Positions 8,045 to 15,739 of a DNA stretch of 64,000 nucleotides are shown piece by piece. The stretch comes from RYN-230 sp963718305 (lineage in GTDB: Bacteria; Actinomycetota; Actinomycetes; Streptosporangiales; Streptosporangiaceae). Within the stretch, counting starts at the first letter, position 1. Each line of letters begins with the position of its first letter. The position numbers were made by a program, and so were the translations under genes. Under the pieces are notes generated by a model, which was given only the letters and a program-made list of their open reading frames with translations, made no database searches and had not been told where the DNA came from. The stretch spans positions 1 to 64,000 of the forward strand of contig CAVQZG010000024.1 of the NCBI GenBank assembly GCA_963718305.1, written 5' to 3'.

Positions 8045-9460
8045 ATGAGCAGCGGAACATGGCCCCTGAGCCGCACGGACCCGCGCGCCTGGATCGGGGC
8101 GGGCAGCACCGCCGCCCGGCGCGGGCTGGGCTTCGGCGTGCTGGCGCTGGCCGGGACCGGCCTGCTGCTGGCCCTGGCCGCACCGCTGCTGCTCGCCGCG
8201 TTTGGCGTCGCCCGGCTGCTCGGCCATCCCCGGGTCCTGCACGCGATCCCGAGCCTGCCCCGGTCCGTCATCCGCACCGGCGGGGTGGGCGACCTGCCGT
8301 GGCGGCCGCTGGTTCTGTCCGGGCTGGTGCTGCTGGCCGGGGCCGTGGTGTGGCTGCTGCTCGCCCCCCAGATCCTGATGGCCATCCGGGTACTGGCCCG
8401 CCTGACCCGGCGGCTGGCGGGTGAGTGGTGCGGGGTCCGCATCGCCGATCCGTACCGGCCCGCCCGCGCCGGCGGCCGGGAGATCTCCGTCCGGGGACTC
8501 GGGCGGCGGCTGGCCGACCCGGCCAGCCGGCGTGATGTCTGGTGGCTGGCCGGCAACGCCTGCGGTGGCTGGGTGCTGGCTGTCCTGCCTGCCGGGCTGA
8601 TCGGCGCAGGGCTGGCCGGGTTCGTGCGGGTTCTCACCCACCCGCAGGGCGGCGCCCGGTCGCTGGCGCACTCGCCGTTGATGATCATCGCGGCCGGCGG
8701 CGGGCTGATCGCCCTCGGGCTGGCCGTCGCGCCCTGGATGCTGGCGGCCTACGGGCAGCTGGCCCGCCTGATGCTCGGCCCGGCCGGCCAGGCTGAGCTG
8801 ACGCTGCGGGTCGCGCACCTGGCCGAGACCCGGTCGGAGGCCATCGACACGGGCGCGGCCGAGATGCGCCGGATCGAACGGGATCTGCACGATGGAGCGC
8901 AGGCCCGGCTGGTGGCGATGGGCATGACACTGGACGCGGCCGGGCAGCTGATCGACTCCAACCCAGCCGCCGCGCGGGCGCTGCTCCTGGAGGCCCGCGA
9001 CACGTCGGTCAAGGCCCTGGCCGAGCTGCGGGACCTGGTCCGCGGCATCCACCCGCCGGTACTGGCCGACCGCGGCCTCGGCGACGCGGTGCGGGCGCTG
9101 GCCCTGGATTCCCCCCTTCGCGCCCGCCTGGCCAGCGACCTGCCCGGCCGCCTGCCCGCTCCCGTTGAGTCAGCCGCGTACTTCGCGGTCAGCGAGTTGC
9201 TGGCCAACGTGTCCAAGCACGCCGGCGCCGCCCAGGCGTGGATCGACATCCGCTACTCCAGCGGGATGCTCCGGGTCGGCGTCAGTGACGATGGCCGGGG
9301 CGGCGCCGACCCGGCCCGGGGCACCGGGCTGCGTGGTATCGAGCGCCGGGTGGCGGCGTTCGACGGCGTGCTCGCGGTGCACAGCCCGTCCGGGGGCCCC
9401 ACCGCGGTCACCATGGAGATCCCGTGCGCATTGTCATCGCTGAAGACCTCTTCCTGCTGA
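8045..9460 (+). CDS. Membrane sensor histidine kinase (NarL-type, HisKA_3)
   Basis: A histidine kinase of about 471 residues with four or so membrane helices in the first 250 residues (GLGFGVLALAGTGLLLALAAPLLL; LVLSGLVLLAGAVVWLLL; two more near 170-245), then a HisKA_3 dimerisation domain with the phosphoacceptor His in RIERDLHDGAQARLVAMG near residue 281, and a HATPase_c domain with ELLANVSKHAGA, VSDDGRGGAD and GTGLRGIERRV. No extracellular sensor domain is evident, so it may sense the membrane or a lipid-soluble signal, as DesK-like kinases do. ATG 8045 follows GAGGGAGA. Its 3' end overlaps the response regulator gene by 37 bases; the two form a two-component operon. Confidence 0.9.
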   Translation: MSSGTWPLSRTDPRAWIGAGSTAARRGLGFGVLALAGTGLLLALAAPLLLAAFGVARLLGHPRVLHAIPSLPRSVIRTGGVGDLPWRPLVLSGLVLLAGAVVWLLLAPQILMAIRVLARLTRRLAGEWCGVRIADPYRPARAGGREISVRGLGRRLADPASRRDVWWLAGNACGGWVLAVLPAGLIGAGLAGFVRVLTHPQGGARSLAHSPLMIIAAGGGLIALGLAVAPWMLAAYGQLARLMLGPAGQAELTLRVAHLAETRSEAIDTGAAEMRRIERDLHDGAQARLVAMGMTLDAAGQLIDSNPAAARALLLEARDTSVKALAELRDLVRGIHPPVLADRGLGDAVRALALDSPLRARLASDLPGRLPAPVESAAYFAVSELLANVSKHAGAAQAWIDIRYSSGMLRVGVSDDGRGGADPARGTGLRGIERRVAAFDGVLAVHSPSGGPTAVTMEIPCALSSLKTSSC

Positions 9461-10089
9461 GGGACGGGCTGTGCCGGATGCTCGAGGCGCATGGCTTCGA
9501 GATCAGCGCGGCCGTCGACAACGGGGCCGACTTGCTCGCCGCCGTGACCTCGAGCCGGCCGGATCTGGCCGTGGTGGACGTCCGGCTGCCGCCGAGCTTC
9601 ACCGACGAGGGCCTGCGGGCCGCGCTGGCCGCCCGGCGCGCGGTGCCTGGCCTGCCGGTTCTGGTGCTGTCCCAGTACGTTGAGCAGCTGTACGCGCGGG
9701 AGCTGCTGGCCGGCGGCAGCGGCGGCCTGGGCTACCTGCTCAAGGACCGGGTGTTCGACAGCGCGCAGTTCGTGGACGCGGTGCGCCGGGTGGCCGCGGG
9801 CGGGACCGCGATGGACCCGGAGGTCATCGACCGCTTGCTGGTCCGCAACTCCGGCAACAACGCCATCGGCGCGCTCAGCCCGCGGGAACGCGAAGTGCTC
9901 GGCCTGATGGCCGAGGGCCGGACCAACGCCGCGATCGCCCAGCGTCTCGTGATCACCGAGCGGGCCGTGGCCAAGCACACGGCGTCGATCTTCCTCCGGC
10001 TGGGCCTGCAGCCATCCGACGACGACAACCGGCGCGTCCTGGCCGTGCTCGCCTACCTGTCGGCCGACCAGCCCGCGGCCCAGCAGTAG
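9424..10089 (+). CDS. LuxR/NarL-type response regulator
   Basis: A 221-residue two-component regulator. The receiver domain (about 1-120) has the acidic pocket IAED, the phosphoacceptor Asp in VVDVRLPPS near residue 53, and the Lys of YLLKD. The C-terminal LuxR-type HTH (about 150-210) has LSPREREVLGLMAEGRTNAAIA and ERAVAKHTASIFLRLGL. It is the partner of the kinase it overlaps. The overlap of 37 bases suggests coupled translation. Targets are unknown; with no obvious neighbouring transporter, the kinase gene's own upstream region is a possible site. Confidence 0.92.
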   Translation: MRIVIAEDLFLLRDGLCRMLEAHGFEISAAVDNGADLLAAVTSSRPDLAVVDVRLPPSFTDEGLRAALAARRAVPGLPVLVLSQYVEQLYARELLAGGSGGLGYLLKDRVFDSAQFVDAVRRVAAGGTAMDPEVIDRLLVRNSGNNAIGALSPREREVLGLMAEGRTNAAIAQRLVITERAVAKHTASIFLRLGLQPSDDDNRRVLAVLAYLSADQPAAQQ

Positions 10090-10172
10090 CCGGCCGCCCG
10101 GGAGCAGGCGCCGGATCCCGGCTGGCTGCCGCACCTGGCTGAGTGTCAGACCTGGCTGAGAACATGGCCTGC

Positions 10173-11141
10173 ATGCAGCTTGGATCGTTCACCATCACCC
10201 CGAGCGGGCCGTTCTCGCTCGCCGAGGCGGCCACGTTCGGGTTCGGCCAGCGGCCGGCCGGCGACTGGGCGGGCGTCATGCGCCTGGCCTTCTGCCTCGA
10301 CGGCTACGAGGACCAGGTGGGCGTGGAAGTCCGGCAGGACGAGACGGGCCAGCCAGGCCAGGCTGGCACGCACGGCGAGGCGGGCACCGTGCACTGTGTG
10401 GTCCACGGGCCCGCAGGCGCCGACCTGGGCCGGGTACGCGACCAGGTCGCGCGGGTGCTGTCCCTGGACCACGACGGCCGGGAGTTCAGCCGCGTCGGGG
10501 AGCGCGACCCGGTCATCGGGCGCCTTCAGGCGGCGGCGCCGGGGCTGCGGCCGCCGCTGTTCTACTCCCCGTACGAGGCGGCGGCCTGGTGCGTGCTGAG
10601 CGCGCGGCGGCCCGCCCAGCAGATGATGCAGGCCCGGGACCGGCTGAGCCATGCGCACGGCCAGGTCTTCGACCTGGCGGGTGAGCAGCTCGCCGCGCTG
10701 CCCACCCCCGGCCAGCTGCTGGCCATCGAATCGTTCCCGGGCGTCCCCGCCGACCGGATGCCACGTCTGCACGGGGTGGCCCGGGCGGCCCTCGACGGCC
10801 GGCTGGACGCCGCGCGGCTGCTGGATCAGGGCCCGGAGGGGGCTATGGCCAGCCTTCAGGAGCTCGGCGGCATCGGCCCGTTCTACAGCTCGCTGATCGT
10901 GGTCCGCGGCACCGGGTTCACCGACGTGCTGCCGGTCAACGAACCCCGGGCGCGGGACCTGGCCGGACAGCTGTACCAGCTGGACGGGCCCCCGTCCGAA
11001 GCCGAGTTCCGGACGCTGGCCCAGCCGTGGAAGCCCCTGCGCACCTGGGCCGCGGTGCTCATCCGGGCCGCGGGGCCACGGGTGCTGGGCGGGGCCGCTG
11101 CCGGGCCGGCGGAGGGCACCAGCCGGCGTTCGCTAGCCTGA
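10173..11141 (+). CDS. AlkA-like DNA-3-methyladenine glycosylase 2 family (HhH-GPD)
   Basis: A 322-residue protein of the HhH-GPD superfamily. The N-terminal part (FTITPSGPFSLAEAATFGFG) matches the AlkA-type beta domain. The glycosylase domain contains YSPYEAAAWCVLS, the helix-hairpin-helix LQELGGIGPFYSSLIVVRG and then TDVLPVNEPRARDLA, ending AQPWKPLRTWAAVLI. AlkA excises alkylated purines during base excision repair. The loop where E. coli AlkA has LPDD, containing the catalytic Asp, reads LPVNE here, so the usual catalytic Asp appears to be replaced. It may act with a different residue or bind without cleaving. ATG 10173 best fits the family N-terminus; GTG 10143 and ATG 10164 are in frame upstream. 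Confidence 0.75.
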   Translation: MQLGSFTITPSGPFSLAEAATFGFGQRPAGDWAGVMRLAFCLDGYEDQVGVEVRQDETGQPGQAGTHGEAGTVHCVVHGPAGADLGRVRDQVARVLSLDHDGREFSRVGERDPVIGRLQAAAPGLRPPLFYSPYEAAAWCVLSARRPAQQMMQARDRLSHAHGQVFDLAGEQLAALPTPGQLLAIESFPGVPADRMPRLHGVARAALDGRLDAARLLDQGPEGAMASLQELGGIGPFYSSLIVVRGTGFTDVLPVNEPRARDLAGQLYQLDGPPSEAEFRTLAQPWKPLRTWAAVLIRAAGPRVLGGAAAGPAEGTSRRSLA

Positions 11142-11165
11142 GGAGCGGTCCCGGCGGATCCGCCG

Positions 11166-11804
11166 ATGAACCCGGTGGCGCGGAGGGAGACCCCGTTGGC
11201 GATCGCGGCCCTGGTCTTGTGGATACTGACTGCCGCTGCAGGTCTGGTCCTGTTCATCACGGGAAACGCGGCCCGGCGGGCCGGCGGAGCGCAGGCCCCG
11301 GGACTGCAGACCGCCGGACAGCGGTCCCCGGCGCAGCGGGCCACAGAACAGCGAGCCCCCGGACAGCCGGCCCCGGCGGTCGCGGTGACGGTGCCTCCAG
11401 CGGTGGGCCCGGCGGCGCGGCCCGTGGCGCCACCCCCAGGTCGGGGGCCCGCGGCCGGTCCCGCCGAGCCGCCGCCCATCCCCCGGGTCAAAGTACACGC
11501 CAGGCCCGGCGAGCACCCGCTGCTCGAGTTCAGCCACCCCACGCTGGGCCTCATCGGGATGGGCCTGTGGTTCGTGTACGTGGGCACCCGTCACGCGCCG
11601 CTGGCCTGGGCCTCGTTCGGCATCCTGGTGGTCGCCATCGCCGCCGGGCTGAGCTGGCTGGCCCGTAACCGGCTGGCCGCCCGCCGCGAAGGCAAGCCGG
11701 CCCGGGCCGGCTTCCCGCCCAGGCTGGTCCTCCTGCACGGGCTGACCGCCACCGCCACGTTCACCCTCGCCGTGCTCACCGCGCTGGCCGCCAGCCACAT
11801 CTGA
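11166..11804 (+). CDS. Four-helix membrane protein, homologous to the C-terminal domain of the MFS exporter at 13.4-15.7 kb
   Basis: A 212-residue integral membrane protein. Helix 1 is LAIAALVLWILTAAAGLVLF. A Pro/Ala/Gln-rich linker with GQRSP-like pentapeptides follows (46-70), then helices near 123-143 (HPTLGLIGMGLWFVYVG), 148-168 and 187-212 (LVLLHGLTATATFTLAVLTAL). The helix order, the SHP...L/WF and LLHGLTATATF patterns and the spacing match the last 200 residues of the MFS protein downstream. A His at the start of helix 2 and another in helix 4 are shared; paired helix histidines can bind haem, which is only a hypothesis here. ATG 11166 is annotated, but TTG 11196, directly after GGAGGGAG, has the better ribosome site and would start at helix 1. 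Confidence 0.65.
   Translation: MNPVARRETPLAIAALVLWILTAAAGLVLFITGNAARRAGGAQAPGLQTAGQRSPAQRATEQRAPGQPAPAVAVTVPPAVGPAARPVAPPPGRGPAAGPAEPPPIPRVKVHARPGEHPLLEFSHPTLGLIGMGLWFVYVGTRHAPLAWASFGILVVAIAAGLSWLARNRLAARREGKPARAGFPPRLVLLHGLTATATFTLAVLTALAASHI
11301..11375. repeat. Five 15-bp units encoding GQRSP-like pentapeptides
   Basis: Five degenerate 15-base units encode GLQTA, GQRSP, AQRAT, EQRAP and GQPAP in the linker of the membrane protein. Same period as the other repeats in this window, less similar in sequence. Confidence 0.6.
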
Positions 11805-11840
11805 ACCCGCGCGGGGCGGCGGCGCCGCTGACCCGGATGG

Positions 11841-11876
11841 GTGCGGAAAACGCTGTTCCCACAGCGTTTTCCGCAC
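11841..11876. terminator. Long perfect hairpin between convergent genes
   Basis: A perfect 16-bp stem (GTGCGGAAAACGCTGT and its complement) with a TCCC loop sits between the plus-strand membrane protein (stop 11804) and the minus-strand DUF202 gene (stop 11958). There is no T tract, but GC-rich actinomycetes often terminate at such stems. It can serve both directions. Confidence 0.75.
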
Positions 11877-11957
11877 ACATCCGGCCATGAAGATCGTTAG
11901 TGGGAAGAGAAGTGCGTCCGTGCGGGGGGCGGATTGTCGCGGCGGGGGCTGCGGGGT

Positions 11958-12272
11958 TCAGAGGCGCAGGCCGGCCGTCTGCGGGCCGAACAGGGCCAGC
12001 GCCAGGGCCACCGCGGCCACCGCGGTGACCGCGAGGGAGATCACCAGCAGGCGGCCCGGGCGGGCGCCGGCCTGTCCCGGCACCCCCGCCAGCCGGCCCA
12101 CTCCCCAGACCAGGGCGCTGAGGGCCAGGACCACGAACCCGGCGGTCAGGTCGCGCCTCAGGATGAGCCCGCCGATCGCGGCGAACGAGAGCGCGGTGCG
12201 GGTCCAGGCCAGGCGGGTCCGGGCCCCGGCCAGCCCCGGATCGTCGGCTCCGCCCTGCCCCGCCCGGCTCAT
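11958..12272 (-). CDS. DUF202 family small membrane protein
   Basis: A 104-residue protein starting at ATG 12272 (MSRAGQGGADD). The hallmark ARTRLAWTRTALSFAAIGGLI of DUF202 is followed by two further helices (AGFVVLALSALVWGVG and LLVISLAVTAVAAVALALALF). The gene lies 8 bases after the stop of a second DUF202 gene, so both are probably co-transcribed, as YidG/YidH-like pairs are in many bacteria. The function of the family is not established. The family likely sits in the inner membrane with three helices. Confidence 0.8.
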   Translation of the reverse strand: MSRAGQGGADDPGLAGARTRLAWTRTALSFAAIGGLILRRDLTAGFVVLALSALVWGVGRLAGVPGQAGARPGRLLVISLAVTAVAAVALALALFGPQTAGLRL

Positions 12273-12280
12273 CGCGGCAC

Positions 12281-12697
12281 TCAGCCGGAAGCCAGCGCCA
12301 GCGCCGCCGCGGCCAGCGCGACCAGCCCGATGATGATGGCCAGCAACTGCGGGAGCCGGGACCGGCGCGGCGGGTCGCCCCGGCGCAACGCCCGCTGATT
12401 GGCGTTCCACTCCAGGTAGCTGTACACGGCGACGACGGCACCGAGCAGGATCAGCGGCACCCCGATGGCGTGCCGGCCCCAGCGGATCCCGTGGAACGGC
12501 GGCAGCAGCTGCACGATGGCCAGTCCCGCCGCCACCAGCGCCAGGGCCGTGCGGATCCAGGCCAGGAAGGTCCGCTCGTTGGCAAAGGTGAACCGGGCAT
12601 CGGGCTCAACGTCCGGCGCCTCTGCCGCCGGTGGTACCGGCGGTCCGGGCGACGCGGGCGCGGCGGGGTTCCGGGGGCCGCTGGCGTCCGTCGGCAT
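12281..12697 (-). CDS. YidH/DUF202 family membrane protein
   Basis: A 138-residue protein. After a Pro/Ala-rich N-terminus (about 1-40) comes the family motif FTFANERTFLAWIRTALALVAAGLAIVQ and two more helices (IGVPLILLGAVVAVYSYLEW; LLAIIIGLVALAAAALAL). Helix order and motif identify a YidH-type protein of unknown function. ATG 12697 is chosen; AAAGGAG lies immediately before it, closer than ideal, so an upstream in-frame ATG (MIWETCPPPAG) is possible. First gene of a two-gene minus-strand unit with the smaller DUF202 gene. Confidence 0.8.
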   Translation of the reverse strand: MPTDASGPRNPAAPASPGPPVPPAAEAPDVEPDARFTFANERTFLAWIRTALALVAAGLAIVQLLPPFHGIRWGRHAIGVPLILLGAVVAVYSYLEWNANQRALRRGDPPRRSRLPQLLAIIIGLVALAAAALALASG

Positions 12698-12838
12698 CTC
12701 CTTTCCGGCGGGGGGCGGGCACGTTTCCCATATCATCCCCCGCGCGTGTGGCCAGGGCATGGCCGGTGCCTGACTCCGACGTCATGGACGGCGGTGCGCT
12801 AACTCGCGGGCGGGCCCCAGAAGTTGGAAAATAGCTGA

Positions 12839-13378
12839 ATGGTAGCTCGTAGGGTTCTCCAGCAGATTCTGCTGGTAGGCGCGCTCGCCGCGGGTCTCGC
12901 CGCCTGCTCGAGTGGCAGCAATAGCTCCAGCTCAGGGGCCAGCTCGAGTCCGAGCTCGGCACCGTCCTCGTCCGCACCAGCCGCTTCAGCCAGTCCCGTC
13001 AGCAGTTCCGGCGCCGCGTCCATGATCGCCGCGAACTGGGCCACGTTCTTCAACGCGAAGACCCCCGTGGCCAAGCGGGTCAGCCTGCTCCAGGACGGGC
13101 AGACGTTCCAGTCCATCATCAAGTCCCAGGCCGGCTCCGGCCTGGCCGCTTCGGCCACCGCCAAGGTCACCAAGGTGACCATGGTTTCCTCGTCGCAGGC
13201 CAAGGTGACCTACTCGATCCTGATCGGCGGGCAGTCCGCCCTGGCCAACCAGGCCGGCGTCGCCGTCTACCAGTCCGGCACGTGGAAGGTCGGGCTGGCC
13301 AGCTTCTGCGGGCTGCTGGCCCTGGAAAACGGCGGCAAGACGTCGGGGCTCCCGGCGGCGTGCAAGTCCGCGGCCTAG
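12839..13378 (+). CDS. MTB12-like secreted lipoprotein
   Basis: A 179-residue lipoprotein. The signal peptide (RRVLQQILLVGALAAGLAAC) ends in the lipobox LAAC, with Cys near residue 23 as the lipidated residue. A Ser-rich tether of about 40 residues follows, then a compact domain (about 60-175) with AANWATFFNAKTPVAKRVSLLQDGQTF and YQSGTWKVGLASFCGLL. This domain resembles the C-terminal domain of mycobacterial low-molecular-weight antigen MTB12 (CFP-2), known as an NTF2-like fold of unclear function. It sits outside the membrane. Only 4 bases separate it from the MFS gene, suggesting a joint export-related role. Confidence 0.75.
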   Translation: MVARRVLQQILLVGALAAGLAACSSGSNSSSSGASSSPSSAPSSSAPAASASPVSSSGAASMIAANWATFFNAKTPVAKRVSLLQDGQTFQSIIKSQAGSGLAASATAKVTKVTMVSSSQAKVTYSILIGGQSALANQAGVAVYQSGTWKVGLASFCGLLALENGGKTSGLPAACKSAA

Positions 13379-13382
13379 CCAG

Positions 13383-15653
13383 ATGGTCCGCTCGGTAGGC
13401 GCGCCCGCCGAGCGGGCCCCTGCGCCACGCCATGGCAGCCGCGGCCTCGCCCTGGCCGTGCTCACCCTGGTGCTGTTCCTCACCTTCCTCGACAACACGA
13501 TCGTCAGCGTGGCGCTCGGCAGCGTGCAGGCCGAACTGCAGGCTGGTGTCAGCGAGCTGCAGTGGGTGGTCAGCGCGTACGCGCTCACGTTCGCCGGCGC
13601 CATGCTGGCCTTCGGCATGGTCGGCGACGAATTCGGGCGCAAGCGGGTCATGCTGATCGGGGTGGGCATCTTCTGCGCCGGATCGGTACTGGCTGCGCTG
13701 GCCCCGAACATCGGCCTGGTCATCGCCGGGCGGGCCGTCATGGGCTTGGGCGCGGCGGCCAGCGAACCAGGCACCCTGTCCATGCTGCGGCACCTGTACA
13801 CCGAGGAGCGCAGCCGGACCAGGGCGGTGGGGGTCTGGGCGGCGGTGTCCGGGCTGGCCCTCGCGCTCGGCCCGGTCGTCGGCGGTGCCCTGGTCGGCGC
13901 GTGGAACTGGCGCGGGATCTTCTGGTTCAACGTGGCCTTCGGGCTGGCCGCCCTGGTGGCCGGGCTGATCGTGCTCCCGGAGAACTCCGATCCGGACGCG
14001 CACCGGGTGGATATCCCCGGGACGGTGCTGGGCGCCGCGGCCCTGGCGGCGCTGATCTTCGGGGTGATCCGGGGGGAGAACGCCGGCTTCACCTCCCCCA
14101 GCGTGCTCACGCTGCTGGGCCTGAGTGCGCTGGCCGCGGTGGCGTTCTTCTGGTGGGAGAGCCGGGCCGCTCATCCCCTGCTGGACCTGCGGTTCCTGCG
14201 GGTGCCCCAGTTCCTCACCGCCAACGTGGTCGCGTTCTGCGCGTACTTCGCGACGTTCGCCGTCTTCTTCTTCACCGCCCTCTACCTCGATGAGGTGGTC
14301 GGCGACTCCGGCTACCAGATCGCGCTGCTCTTCCTGCCGATGACCGCGTTGATGATCGTCGCGTCCCTGCTCGCCGGGCGGTGGACCGATCCGGCCGGGC
14401 CGCGCTGGTCGATCTTCCTCGGCTGCCTGATGTTCGGGGCCGGGCTGCTGCTCACCACGGTCACGCTGAGCCCGCATCCCGCCTACCTGCCGCTCGCCGC
14501 GGCCCTCGCCCTGACCGGCCTGGGTATCGGCGCCACCGTCGTCCCGATCACCTCGGCGGCCCTGTCCGCGGTCCCGCCCGCCCGGTCCGGCATGGCCGCC
14601 TCGGCCACCAACACCAGCCGCGAGATCGGCGCCGTGATCGGCGTGGCGGTGCTGGGCGCGCTGGTCAACGCGCAGTTGAGGTCCAGCCTGACCAGCAGGC
14701 TGAAGCACCTCGGCATCCCGGCTAACTTCCAGTCGATCGTCATCCACGCGGTCGAGACCGGCGGCGTTCCCTCCAACGGGAACACCAAGGGCGCGGGTGG
14801 CGCGGCGGGGGCAGGCCAGGGCACGCTAGTCCAGGAGGTCATCCACGCGGCGTACAGTGCGTTTTACGCGGGACTGCATGCCGCACTCCTGCTCTCGGCC
14901 TTCCTGGTGTTCGCCGCCGGGCTCTTCACGTTCGTGCTCCTGGGCCGCCGGGCCCGCCGGGCTCTGAGCGGTCGGGCCGGGCCGGAGCCCAGGTCAGATT
15001 GGCGGGTGGCGACCGTGGTTACTGCGGCCCCCACGGCCCATGGCGGCGCGCTGGGTCTCGTCACCCTGCTGACCTGGATCTTTACCGCAAGCATCGGCGC
15101 GTACATGCTCCGGTCCCTGGCCCGCCACGGTGCCCTGCGCCGGCAGCGCTCGGTCCGCGACGGCCTGTCCCCCCGGGTCCTGTACGGGCATTTCAGCCTG
15201 GCCCTCTCCGGCCTGCTGGTCTGGGCCGCCTTCCTGGCCACCGGCTGGGGCCCGCTGACCTGGGTGGCGGTAACCCTGCTGACCCCCGCGATCGGGCTGG
15301 GCATCTGCACGGTGACGTTGTGGACCCCGTATCCCCGGCCGGCCGGTGAGCCAGCCCAGGCCGCAGGGTCCGGCCGCCCCGCGGACGCAAGTCACGGCCC
15401 GGGCCTGTTCGCGCCGCCCGCCCACGACGCCGTGCGCGGCCGCCTCACGGACGCGACCCTGGCCCGCGCGCTCACCGATGAGGCGCTGGCCGCCCGGCTC
15501 ATCGACGAGGTGATCGCCAACCTGCCCGAAGGCACGCCGCGCAAGCCCCGGAAGCCCAAGGTGTACCCGGCGGCGATCATCCCGTTCGGGCACGGCCTCG
15601 CCGCCCTGGCCACGTTCGCCCTGGCCGTGGTCACCGCCGCCGGCACCCGCTGA
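13383..15653 (+). CDS. DHA2-type MFS drug exporter with extra C-terminal membrane domain
   Basis: A 756-residue protein. Residues about 20-530 form a 14-helix DHA2/EmrB-QacA-type major facilitator: LTFLDNTIVSVAL in helix 1, GDEFGRKRVML in loop 2-3, the antiporter motif GPVVGGALVGAWNWRGIFWFN, and MAASATNTSREIGAVIG. Such proteins export drugs in exchange for protons. Residues about 553-756 are additional: LVTLLTWIFTASIGAYML, GHFSLALSGLLVWAAFL, WVAVTLLTPAIGLGI and IPFGHGLAALATFALAVV. These match the separate membrane protein at 11.2-11.8 kb. Between helices there is an acidic, helical segment with LTDATLARALTDEALAARLIDEV. ATG 13383 follows the lipoprotein stop by 4 bases, so translation may be coupled. 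Confidence 0.88.
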   Translation: MVRSVGAPAERAPAPRHGSRGLALAVLTLVLFLTFLDNTIVSVALGSVQAELQAGVSELQWVVSAYALTFAGAMLAFGMVGDEFGRKRVMLIGVGIFCAGSVLAALAPNIGLVIAGRAVMGLGAAASEPGTLSMLRHLYTEERSRTRAVGVWAAVSGLALALGPVVGGALVGAWNWRGIFWFNVAFGLAALVAGLIVLPENSDPDAHRVDIPGTVLGAAALAALIFGVIRGENAGFTSPSVLTLLGLSALAAVAFFWWESRAAHPLLDLRFLRVPQFLTANVVAFCAYFATFAVFFFTALYLDEVVGDSGYQIALLFLPMTALMIVASLLAGRWTDPAGPRWSIFLGCLMFGAGLLLTTVTLSPHPAYLPLAAALALTGLGIGATVVPITSAALSAVPPARSGMAASATNTSREIGAVIGVAVLGALVNAQLRSSLTSRLKHLGIPANFQSIVIHAVETGGVPSNGNTKGAGGAAGAGQGTLVQEVIHAAYSAFYAGLHAALLLSAFLVFAAGLFTFVLLGRRARRALSGRAGPEPRSDWRVATVVTAAPTAHGGALGLVTLLTWIFTASIGAYMLRSLARHGALRRQRSVRDGLSPRVLYGHFSLALSGLLVWAAFLATGWGPLTWVAVTLLTPAIGLGICTVTLWTPYPRPAGEPAQAAGSGRPADASHGPGLFAPPAHDAVRGRLTDATLARALTDEALAARLIDEVIANLPEGTPRKPRKPKVYPAAIIPFGHGLAALATFALAVVTAAGTR

Positions 15654-15739
15654 GGCCCCGGGCCAGCGAGGGACGTCCCCGGCGCAGCCGGCCGCCCGCA
15701 TTGCGTTCGCGGGGTGGCGTGCGCGGGAAGCAGTCCCTC

